From NCBI RefSeq assembly GCF_003324165.1, contig NW_025407829.1, positions 1 to 64,000 of the forward strand: a stretch of DNA of 64,000 nt, given 5' to 3'. Positions 55,801-64,000 of the stretch are shown piece after piece. The DNA comes from Naegleria lovaniensis (taxonomy: Eukaryota; Heterolobosea; Eutetramitea; Acrasida; Naegleriidae). Below the pieces are notes generated by a model. It did not search any database. It saw only the letters and a program-made list of their open reading frames with translations, and was not told where the DNA came from. The translations under genes were made by a program, and so were the position numbers. The stretch's first letter is position 1. Each line of letters starts with the position of its first letter.

Positions 55801-55879
55801 CGTGTTGAGAAGTTTGAATGTCCATGTCAGCGCATCAATAATGTTATACAAGTATACAGAACAGTTTATGAAAAACTAG
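49887..55879 (+). CDS. TARBP1: TARBP1/Trm3-type tRNA (guanosine-18 2'-O) methyltransferase
   Basis: Exon 1 49887-49994 and exon 2 50111-55879 give 1958 residues. An alternative donor at 50031 (GTAATA) would add 12 residues; both are phase 0, and I prefer GTAGGT at 49995. Exon 2 opens FSKQDLNQLIEDVLFREL. About 1750 residues of helical-repeat sequence precede a C-terminal SPOUT domain. Motif 1 is LVDRIPNLAGLSRTCEIFAA. Then come SVSAEYWIPVE and GYAIVGLEQT, motif 2 LGKEREGIPAELL, and motif 3 CVEIPQLGVLRSLNVHVSAS. These are close to human TARBP1 as I remember it. It should methylate the ribose of G18 in tRNA using SAM. The size matches TARBP1 (about 1600) and exceeds yeast Trm3. Confidence 0.9.
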
Positions 55880-56210
55880 TCGGTCGTTACTAAGGAAGAT
55901 GACGTGAACAAGTTTTGTCTGACAATCAATCTATATTTGTCGATTTATTCGTATTGGGGACTTTTAATTGATGGAATGATATTAATATGTGACAGATTTC
56001 TGTAATCGTCATCCTCTGACAAATCTAAAAGAATCAAAAATGGTCTCAACCTCATAGATGCTACTGACATATTCCAGAAAGATTACAAATACCGACAGTT
56101 AAAAAATGGATTTTGGGTGATGAACTTTTTTGATTTTCATCAACCGTCAACACTATGCAAATTTAAAGAGATTGTATTCAATGCAATGTTTATACAACAA
56201 GACACAAAAA
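55880..56210. other. Spacer between plus-strand genes
   Basis: 331 bp of AT-rich sequence between TARBP1 and the SDR gene. The frame leading into the SDR is open from a TTG at 56130, with an in-frame ATG at 56181 as an alternative start. No RNA gene or repeat was seen. Confidence 0.45.
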
Positions 56211-57272
56211 ATGTTCCTCTCTCAACTATTAACTGACCTCAACCAGTCTCTCTTCTTTCCATTACTACTAGCACTAACCGTCATCCTATTTATACTTTGG
56301 GTGATTAAGATTTATATCATCAATGGACGTTCAGTGCATCCAAACCTTCTTCAATCTTGTCACATGACTAACAAGATTTGCATCATCACTGGTGCGTCGG
56401 TTGGAGCTCTAGGATACGAAGCTGCCAAGCAATTGGCCAAACTAGGTGCCACTGTTGTATTAATCGTGTATAACATGCAAATTGGAAATGATGTAACGGC
56501 CAAGCTTAAAGATGAACTTGGAGAAGTAAAAGTTGAATATCTAGTGGCAGATTTGAGTGAATTGGAACAAGTACGACAAGTGGCATGCAAAATCAGAAGC
56601 AAGTTTGGTCGAGTGGATATTTTGATTAATTGTGCTGCAACCATGATGTGTCCTCATGCATTGACTCGAGATGGAATTGAAATTCAATTTGCAGTGAATT
56701 ACTTGTCTCACTTTTTACTAACCATGTTATTGAAAGATCTTGTCATGAAATGTCAAGGACGTGTCATTAATTTTTCATCCAATGCTTTCAAATATTTGAA
56801 CCAAAGTGAAAATGATTTATTTTGTTCCTTTACAGAAGCATCAGTCCGAGACAACGGTCGAGATGTGGCTTCCCCATTTTCACATTATGCGCGTTCCAAG
56901 CTTGCCATTCAACTCTCAACGAAACATCTTTCACAAATGAAATTTACTGAAAATGGAAACTCTCTCAATATTTATAGTTTACATCCAGGAGCCACTCGAA
57001 CGACCTTTGTACTTCCTTTTATTAAGAATCATCCCTTCATTCACAAGTATGTGTATGGTCCCTTATCGTATTATTTTATGAGATCACCATTTCAAGGAAT
57101 TCAAACTTGTTTACATTTAACATTGAGTCCACTAGAAGAATTAGAAAATGGAGAATTTTATGTGGATTGTCAAGTGGAGAAGAAGGAACAGCCACACTGT
57201 GAAAAGAAGGTCCAAAAACAGTTGTTTGAGACGAGTATGAATTTGTGTTCTTCCATTCTACAGGTTGTGTAA
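56211..57272 (+). CDS. Membrane-anchored short-chain dehydrogenase/reductase
   Basis: 353 residues from ATG 56211 (AAAAAATG context); ATG 56181 would add 10 residues. An N-terminal helix at about 14-36 (FFPLLLALTVILFILWVIKI) anchors it, probably in the ER. SDR motifs: TGASVGALG (60-68) for the cofactor, one residue longer than TGxxxGxG; VADLSE for the adenine; NCAA (140-143) in place of NNAG; catalytic Ser near 190 (NFSSN); and Tyr226/Lys230 (YARSK). HPGATRT follows. The pattern is that of retinol dehydrogenase/WWOX-like classical SDRs; the substrate is unknown. The missing Arg after beta-2 (LIVYNMQIG) makes the NADP preference unclear. Confidence 0.85.
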   Translation: MFLSQLLTDLNQSLFFPLLLALTVILFILWVIKIYIINGRSVHPNLLQSCHMTNKICIITGASVGALGYEAAKQLAKLGATVVLIVYNMQIGNDVTAKLKDELGEVKVEYLVADLSELEQVRQVACKIRSKFGRVDILINCAATMMCPHALTRDGIEIQFAVNYLSHFLLTMLLKDLVMKCQGRVINFSSNAFKYLNQSENDLFCSFTEASVRDNGRDVASPFSHYARSKLAIQLSTKHLSQMKFTENGNSLNIYSLHPGATRTTFVLPFIKNHPFIHKYVYGPLSYYFMRSPFQGIQTCLHLTLSPLEELENGEFYVDCQVEKKEQPHCEKKVQKQLFETSMNLCSSILQVV

Positions 57273-57366
57273 TAATGTGTAATATAACTAAGTAATTAAA
57301 TGACTCGAATCAGTAAATTTTATCTGCAAAAATTAATAAAATAATTAATTTTGAATTTTTATTAAA

Positions 57367-59427
57367 ATGAGCAAACGAGTGTATGAAGAATATCAATCTT
57401 CATCATCCTCTCGGGATCATCGTACAAGTAAAAAAGGAGGAGCTGATACTAGACATCGGGGAGAGTATCATGATGAATATGAACCGAGAGAGAAAAAATT
57501 AAAACATCAAATTGATCCTATCGGTTGCCGAGCAGCTTTGGAAAAAGTAAAGGCCGATTTGCAAGAAAACTTGAAGAGTTTGGAGGAGAGTAATGCACGA
57601 GAAATTGCCAAGTTGAGTGCGGATACACTATTATTACAAAAGGAGAGAGTTGAGGATTTAATTCATTACTTTAAATTGGATAGAGATTTGATGGATGAAT
57701 ATCGGAAACGAGCAGTGAGTATGCAAAGTCTGATTACTGATGAAAGTAGTGATAGTGTGGTTTTTGATAATGTCGAGGATGAGTTATTGCGTACAGCTGA
57801 GGTTCTGAGAAGTATTGAAGAAGCCTATGAATATGAGACTCTTGGTATTGTTCATGATGAGCCGACCACCTCTCTCTCTGAAGAACATTTACTTGAAAAG
57901 CAACATGAAGACAATACTGACACTGATCGAGACAATGAGGAATTTAAGGACCATGTACTGGAATTATCAGAAGAATCCGAGGAAGAACTTGTTGAAGTAT
58001 CTGATGATGAGAGCCACGATCAACCACCTCCACCACCGCCTTCTCCTCCACCCACAAAAAGCACTATTGGAAATTCGTTCGTTAATAGACAACCCCCTCA
58101 AGCTCATCATCTTCATACCTCATCAGTATCCAATATACAGTTAACACCTCCACCACCTTCAGCCACACTTCATTGTTACATTTGTTCGAATGAATTAAGC
58201 AAGAATGAAGCAATATTCAAGTGTTTAAACTGTAGCAATAGGTGCCACAAGAATTGTGCTCAAGGAAAGTCATCGATATTGCCAGGACTCAACAACGACG
58301 ATATGATTTGTGATGCATGCAGTGATATTGTAAGTAATTTTCGTATCCTTTTCAACAAATTTTTTGTGCAATTTTTTGACTTGCAGAAATTGCAATACAA
58401 CAGACAAAAGCCACACTTATTCAATATTATATGTGAGAGAAAATCACCACGAACTACTTTGCCAAAGTATGAATGTTTAAACAAGTTAGCAAAGTTGAAT
58501 TTGGAAAATTATTTGGTGGCCTGTCCAAAGTGTAACAAAAAAGTGTCCGTGCAAAATCTAAAGCAACACACGGGCAGGGAATTTGAAGAAGACATTGTAC
58601 AGGAGCTTCCATTGCTGAAACTATCTGATATTCAGTTTGATACAGATGTTTCAGAAGTAATGGTAGTGTTCAATGTCTCTGAAAATACTCTGCGCAAGTG
58701 TTGCGATAGGTTGAAAACGCACATAAATTTGCAAGATATCAGATACAAATTTGTATCATTGAATTCTACACAACAGAAAGCCTATTTTTTAGAATTCAAT
58801 TCACCAGAAGATGCTTTCAAACTTGCGTGCTATTTTGAAGAGAACATGTTGAAGGATGCTATTAAGCAAATGGTTGTTCATGCTGTATGCTACTTTTGGA
58901 AAAAGAATTGCACAATGTTACAAATTGAAAATCTACCATTAACTACCAATAATAAGAGTGCGGTTCTCACCCAGACACCGGTTGAATTGAAAAGGTGTCA
59001 CCTGAAACAAGAGAAAACTTCTAAAACTGCCATTGTGACGTTGAACAGCTATAAGGATGCTCGCTACTTATTTTTCGAGATGAATGGTAGAGTTATAGAA
59101 GGCCATTTAATTAAGGTTGTGGAGTATAGGGATAAAAATGAAAACATCTCAAACTCTAGATTTGTCAAAATATCAAACATCCCAGAATATTCAACTCCTG
59201 AGCAATTAGTAGAACTTCTAAAACAAGAGAACAACTTTACAAAGGAGTCTTTGGATAGCATGATAGTGAATGTATCAGCCCAAAAGCAGTGTCCAATCTT
59301 TGGATTTTATTATATTATGGAGCTGCGCTCTGAAATATTTGCAAAAGCATTTGTGACAAACTTTGATTCTATTTTATTTCAAGGAAATCGATTGAGAGTG
59401 CGCTTAACACCACCGCTATCTCACTAA
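57367..59427 (+). CDS. PHD-finger protein with RRM-like repeats
   Basis: Exons 57367-58329 and 58387-59427. The 57-nt intron (GTAAGT...TTGCAG) has no stop and is 3n, so the gene also reads as one frame; spliced length is 667 residues. N terminus: charged, then a helical region (about 50-130), acidic stretches and poly-Pro. A PHD-like zinc finger lies at about 265-320 (CYIC, CLNC, CHKNC, CDAC). The intron falls directly after it. A second short CPKC...H motif follows. Three RRM-like folds then come, each with a strand-1 pattern: VMVVFNVSEN, TMLQIENLPL and RFVKISNIPE. They are weak in the aromatic RNP positions. A chromatin or RNA-linked nuclear role is inferred. The gene ends 4 bp from the converging F-box gene. 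Confidence 0.75.
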   Translation: MSKRVYEEYQSSSSSRDHRTSKKGGADTRHRGEYHDEYEPREKKLKHQIDPIGCRAALEKVKADLQENLKSLEESNAREIAKLSADTLLLQKERVEDLIHYFKLDRDLMDEYRKRAVSMQSLITDESSDSVVFDNVEDELLRTAEVLRSIEEAYEYETLGIVHDEPTTSLSEEHLLEKQHEDNTDTDRDNEEFKDHVLELSEESEEELVEVSDDESHDQPPPPPPSPPPTKSTIGNSFVNRQPPQAHHLHTSSVSNIQLTPPPPSATLHCYICSNELSKNEAIFKCLNCSNRCHKNCAQGKSSILPGLNNDDMICDACSDIVSNFRILFNKFFVQFFDLQKLQYNRQKPHLFNIICERKSPRTTLPKYECLNKLAKLNLENYLVACPKCNKKVSVQNLKQHTGREFEEDIVQELPLLKLSDIQFDTDVSEVMVVFNVSENTLRKCCDRLKTHINLQDIRYKFVSLNSTQQKAYFLEFNSPEDAFKLACYFEENMLKDAIKQMVVHAVCYFWKKNCTMLQIENLPLTTNNKSAVLTQTPVELKRCHLKQEKTSKTAIVTLNSYKDARYLFFEMNGRVIEGHLIKVVEYRDKNENISNSRFVKISNIPEYSTPEQLVELLKQENNFTKESLDSMIVNVSAQKQCPIFGFYYIMELRSEIFAKAFVTNFDSILFQGNRLRVRLTPPLSH

Positions 59428-59431
59428 ATAT

Positions 59432-62400
59432 TTACTTGGTTCGATACATGCTTTTACGTGAGGTGGTCGATTTTGCACCTAGTTGCGTCAAATAAACCAA
59501 CATGGAAAGTCTTCGATCTTCAGATATCGAATAGCAATGCTTCATATCGTAGCTCGGCAATTTCTTTTTAGCTTCCATGCGCGATAAAAACTTGGACATG
59601 TTCACTTCTTTTCCCGGCAAGGTTCGCAACAAACCTCCCTCGAAAAAAACATCAACAATGAAGTTACAAAGTGCCTTTGTAACTGCACTCTTTTGATCGG
59701 GTATCTCGGCCCTGTTTTCGCAGTCTGCTTGGTTTACACATAGTAACCACCGCCCCATGATCAAAATAGGTCGCAATACTAAGGCGTCACACATTTGAAG
59801 TAGGATATTGTTATTGTGAATCATGTCAAACATTGAAATAGATCGTGTCCCTTCATAATAGCGTGGATAGTTTAACCATTCTTCAAACCTATAGTGTTTC
59901 ATTATATATTGATAAAAATCAAAATGAACTGCATGCAAAACAAGTGACGTACCGTTCAGTTCTATAATTTTCGTTCATTGTAGGTAAATAATCCATCAAA
60001 AATCGCAATCCATTTTCATTGCAATTTAAAATTGCTGATAATAAAGGAGATTCAAATCTCGGATCTGATCCAATTCGATAAAATAGAGATTGTAAGCAAT
60101 TAGCATGACCTTCATTGTCACAATGTAAAAACCAATCAAAGTCCAATTCCTCAAGTATGCCATTCCAATCGTTCTGGTGACCCTCTCCATTTGTTGTTGA
60201 TGAAATATGATCGTATCGTTCGTCACATTGTTCTCTATACAACATAAAATTCCAAAATGACATGTTGATAAACAATTTTTCATCCACTGCTGTTTTTTGA
60301 GATGAAGAGGAATTCCCGAAAAGTGTTGACGTTGCTTCTGCGTTTTGTAAAAGCTTTAAAATTTTTGTAAATCGCATGGGCTGTTCACGTTTGGTTCTTG
60401 TTTCAGCAGTATTGGGATGACTGAGCTTACTCTTCTTGGTTTTCCTGTCTGTATGATTCTTGCTGTCATGACGTAATTTAAAGGTTGCCCTTCGTGCCCA
60501 AAATTGAGTAATTAGTGATTCCATGGATCGTAATAATTTGGACCATATATATTCTAAATTAGCTTCAAAATGATCGAGATTTAACAAATTTCGAACACGG
60601 AAATCTTCATGATCAGATTCAATATCTATGAAACAGTCACTATTGAGAACAGGAAATATCATGGAAAAGGATAACATGCATCGATATAATTTTAAACAAA
60701 TAAGCAAGTCGAGGGTAGACCAATGGTCGAAATTAAAATTATGGTTTTGATGCAAGTGATGTGTCAGTTCATGTAATAGAGGGTCCACTAATTTCTGCAT
60801 TCCAAAATTTGAAAGTAAGTGAAGTAGATCAATAAATTTTCTCGAATCGGTTTGAGAGTGAACAATCCCAAAAAACATCAATGAAATCATAAAATCCGCT
60901 ACAAAATATTCATAAGACTCTTTTTCATTAGTCATGGATGACTCAATGGCTAGTGTTGTGTTAAACAAGAGGTCATGGACATGAAATCCCATATTCAACA
61001 AATACTCTACATGTCTTGTGTCGCCCCAGCAAATAGTGTCGCATAGTCGTTGCAAATGTCCATAAATTGGAGAATGATTTTCAATGCCATAATAGTTGAC
61101 CAGTGTAAACTTGGATCTTTCAATATTCCGTTGCTGAATTGAATTGCAATATTCCAGAATAGAATCGAATGTACAAGGCTCGTTAATAAGATAACTGACC
61201 ATTACGCACGGAAATTCGCCAGGAATGTAGCATGATGCTGTAGATACAGCTTCAATGTATGATGTGATGGAATCACTTCTGTCTTTAAACGATTCAATTT
61301 CGCAATAACATAGTAGACTCATGTGATTTGGAACCGTACTTTGTAACATTTGGTAATCACGTAAAGTTTTCTTTCGACCAAATTGTAACTCCTCTTCTTC
61401 TTCTTCATCGGATGAATCGGCACTGCTGATAGAGCTGGCAGACTTTTCAAGTAGCTTTCTGGATTTGATGGAAATGTCAAAATTATCTAAAGGAATAATG
61501 ATTGAAGTGTCGAGATCTGGAAGTACAGCACAAGTATAGAACGTATTGTTCTTTTTAAACACAAGAGTCTCAGAATTTTCTTGCTCCAGCTTTGGTTTGT
61601 AATCTTCCAAAATAACATTTGGGATATAGGACTCTGATATTTCATTGTATGTTTCTAGGAATATATATTTCAATGTTTCAAAACTGAGATTGGTACACGA
61701 ACAGAAAAACGGCCGCAATTCATCAAAATCTATATTTCCCAGAATTTCAGATGCTTGAGCGTCGAATGATGTAGCCATTGTTAGAGAGTTTGTCTGTAAA
61801 GATGAGAGAGCTCTTTTCAATGTTAAAAAACTAATGTACTGTGTTTGAAAAACATCATAGCGAATACCCTTTTCGAATATTTTAGACATGCTGAAAAATC
61901 CTGTATATGGAAGATGAATTTGTTTCAGTTGGGATGCATTTCTAGCAATAGACTCAGCAAGTCCCGTCTCTAATTTACAATTGAAAAAGGTCAATTTGTG
62001 TAATATTGTATTTACATCTTGAATGGGTTGGCCATTGGTCGTTTCTCTTCCTCCGCTGAGGCACCAAATCATTAATTCCTTGTCAATAAATAAATCGCTA
62101 AAATATAACTGAGAAATATTGTTGAACAAATTTCTAAAGAGAGATTTCACTTGAAGTTCATTGCGTTTTTTAAATACCATATACTGTGACTGTAATAGCT
62201 CCTCTGAATGTGAGGATTGTCCTTCGTATAAAGCTTCTGAATAGTCGAACGAGGTTTTCATAATTTTGTCATAAATATATTTGGTAAATCGAAATTCTTT
62301 CACAGTGTTTGTAAATGATAGCACACATCCATTCCAGTGTTTGTTTAACCTTTTTGTGATGTAAACATTGGTGAATGTTCTAGTCAAATCACATACCACA

Positions 62401-62689
62401 AAAGCCTCAAATAATCCAACGGAAATAAAAAGTTACAAATTTCTCGGACGATATCACAAGGAATTTCATCCCAATACGTTGAGAATTGTTCATCATCGTC
62501 CTCATGAATACTCATTTCATCATGGTCATTTGTCCCTTCCGATTGGTTATTTTCAAAATCATCATCATTCTTCTCATTATCCAAATATTCATGGCGATCA
62601 TCATGTTTTAATTCTGAAAGGCTTTTGCTTCTAGTTTCTTCTTCTTCCGAAATTGATGGAAGAATCCTAGCCAAAAGCCTCTTTTTCAT
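59432..62689 (-). CDS. Large F-box protein
   Basis: Exons 62689-62397, 62349-59953 and 59888-59432; introns 47 and 64 nt; 1048 residues. An acidic N terminus precedes the F-box at about 73-110 (YWDEIPCDIVREICNFLFPL, then DYLRLLW|LNKHW across the 47-nt intron). The second junction gives NYRTER|FEEWLNYPRYYEG. The body is helical with scattered leucine-rich segments, an acidic run SDEEEEEELQF and a lysine-rich patch (about 640-670). An ankyrin-like hint occurs (CLQSLFYRIGSDPRFESPLL, then SAILNCNENGLRFLMDYL) and another at HVEYLLNMGFHVHDLLFNTT. It is probably an SCF ubiquitin-ligase adaptor of unknown substrate. Confidence 0.72.
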
Positions 62690-62747
62690 TTTTTTGTAAA
62701 ATTGTTAATGATTATTATTTTGTTGAAATTATTTTCCATCAAGTCTT

Positions 62748-64000
62748 TTAGTGTTTTACTTGTTTGGATGAAGAAGCAGTTTCATCATTTGCCTGTTCAT
62801 CATCTTCTTGCATGACTTGTCGTTTTCTCTTTTTACCATTTTCTTCCTCGTCATTGTCTACAGGTGAGTCGGATTTGTCATCCTGCTCACCAGATTGTTT
62901 AAGGACTTGTTTGGCAATTATTTCAAGGAAATGTGAGGAGTCACCTTCTTCCTCCTCATCTTCTCCATGATGAGAAGGATGTTGCAAAGCGAGCTGTATT
63001 TGTTTCAAATCAAAATCTAACAATAATCGACATGATTTCCAAACAAACACGTTCGAAGAATTGACAAACTTCTCGGATGGTGTCACATCAAATTCTTCCT
63101 TCACAATGGGAACGACATAATTTGCAAAGTCATGTGATCGTAGTTCATTTTCTGAGCTCTTTAAATAGGCATCTACAGACTCTGTACTTGTATCACTTTC
63201 TAAAAATCCTAACATGGCTGCGTTCTTAAAAACTAGACTTGATTTTGAGGAGAGAGGAAGAGTGGAGGAGCGGTCATGAAAGAAGGCTGGACATTGATTA
63301 GCCTTCCAAGTAGTCCAGAACCTTTCTCGTTCGAAAATGGTATCCATAATTGTACTAACATCAGAGTCATACTTTTTCATGATGGTAAGAATTTTCTCTT
63401 TCATGGATTTAAGTTCTGAGGAGTAGGAATGGGAATCAGTATTCTTTTCTTGCAACCTAGAAATTGCTATTAATAATTGAATCAGTACTTGTCTACGGAA
63501 TCGAACGTCGTCTAATTGTAGGTCAAATAATTTTCGATTTTTCAATAGCTTAATTGGAGAAAATAATACTTCAAATTGTTGTTGTGATGTATCGATAGTA
63601 GTATTCATCTTGCCATCAGATTGAAGCTTTTCCTTATTTCTCTTTAACTGTTTGAGAGTTTGAATATTGGAAATGCATCTGGATTCAATACATTTCATCA
63701 TTCGGTCGACTTCTTTAGAAAATGTTGACCATGTTGGTATGGTATAATCCTGACCTTTGGTTTGGCTGTAATGAGCTGAGAGAGAGGTCTTTAAGGACAG
63801 AAATTGGATGACATGCATTTGTAAATTCCAAAAAGTTTCAAAATCATCGACCACCACACTTGCAGCATCAGTCTGTTCTTCTCGAACTTGTTGTTCCAAC
63901 AATGCATGATGTTCCATATTTACGTGTCCTCCCTTATTGATACAGGCATCGTGGTTATAGGGTAACACAGAAGCAACAAAGAGCAATATTTTACCACAAG
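62748..64000 (-). CDS. THOC1: THO complex subunit 1 (Hpr1/THOC1), 5' part outside window
   Basis: The minus-strand frame is open to the right window edge, so the N terminus is missing; about 417 residues are visible. The edge part reads CGKILLFVASVLPYNHDACI, aligning with CGRIQLFLARLFPLSEKSGL of human THOC1 as I remember it. Then come FETFWNLQMHV, FDLQLDDVRFRRQVLIQLLI, ERFWTTWKANQCPAF, and a helix KSCRLLLDFDLKQ. The C terminus is acidic and Lys-rich with KKRKRQVM, a nuclear-type signal. The vertebrate death domain is not evident. THO couples transcription to mRNA export in the nucleus. It lies 58 bp upstream of the F-box gene, same strand. Confidence 0.88.
   Translation of the reverse strand, partial: CGKILLFVASVLPYNHDACINKGGHVNMEHHALLEQQVREEQTDAASVVVDDFETFWNLQMHVIQFLSLKTSLSAHYSQTKGQDYTIPTWSTFSKEVDRMMKCIESRCISNIQTLKQLKRNKEKLQSDGKMNTTIDTSQQQFEVLFSPIKLLKNRKLFDLQLDDVRFRRQVLIQLLIAISRLQEKNTDSHSYSSELKSMKEKILTIMKKYDSDVSTIMDTIFERERFWTTWKANQCPAFFHDRSSTLPLSSKSSLVFKNAAMLGFLESDTSTESVDAYLKSSENELRSHDFANYVVPIVKEEFDVTPSEKFVNSSNVFVWKSCRLLLDFDLKQIQLALQHPSHHGEDEEEEGDSSHFLEIIAKQVLKQSGEQDDKSDSPVDNDEEENGKKRKRQVMQEDDEQANDETASSSKQVKH

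Overview
The window reads as nuclear DNA of a free-living protist, most likely a heterolobosean amoeboflagellate close to Naegleria. This is an inference, with no database search behind it. The support is AT-rich spacers, dense genes on both strands, short introns (47-240 nt) with GTAAGT/GTATGT-type donors, A-rich start contexts, the standard genetic code, and long Asn/Gln/Ser/His runs beside typical eukaryotic genes (WASH1, THOC1, TARBP1, RCC1-like, F-box, classical PTP). I see no rRNA, tRNA, CRISPR, transposon or virus-like element.

Layout. 1-1216: spacer with a diverged 115-bp direct repeat. 1217-3887 (-): first of two receptor-like nucleotide-cyclase-fold proteins. 4150-4167: perfect palindrome. 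4430-4606 (+): small coiled-coil ORF. 4808-5662 (+): seven-pass membrane protein. 5985-7395 (+): secreted or anchored protein of unknown role. 7593-8744 (-): NHL propeller. 8911-10504 (-): RCC1-like protein in five exons, divergent from an SCP2-type thiolase (10741-12530, +). 12659-14488 (-): PPR-like mitochondrial candidate. 14691-17155 (+): F-box/LRR protein. 17275-17952 (+): four-pass membrane protein. 18155-18475 (-): one-TM small protein. 19306-20157 (+): pirin. 20340-22188 (-): Ras-like GTPase with a large insert. 22477-25905 (-): classical protein tyrosine phosphatase. 26345-27406 (+): glucose-6-phosphate 1-epimerase-like. 27570-29054 (-): GT54-like glycosyltransferase. 29135-30021 (-): METTL21-like methyltransferase. 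30078-30815 (-): type I membrane protein. 31129-32806 (+): Gfo/Idh/MocA oxidoreductase. 33096-34163 (-): low-complexity protein. 34968-37708 (-): second cyclase paralog. 38790-43190 (+): large Q/N-rich nuclear candidate. 43249-44118 (-): F-box protein, divergent from WASH1 (44236-46108, +). 46351-48621 (-): membrane-anchored coiled coil with LRR tail. 49029-49601 (-): deaminase. 49887-55879 (+): TARBP1/Trm3-type methyltransferase. 56211-57272 (+): SDR. 57367-59427 (+): PHD/RRM-like protein. 59432-62689 (-): F-box protein. 62748-64000 (-): THOC1, cut by the window edge.

Many gene models here come from joining open frames by hand across introns. In each joined model the exon lengths sum to a multiple of three, and in several the junction restores a family motif (GQLG in RCC1, GHPxGATG in the thiolase, AYE-x-R in the METTL21-like protein). 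The genes do not form one pathway. They cover signalling (cyclase-like pair, Ras-like GTPase, PTP), membrane traffic (WASH1), RNA metabolism (THOC1, TARBP1, deaminase, PHD/RRM protein), ubiquitin adaptors (three F-box proteins) and housekeeping metabolism.
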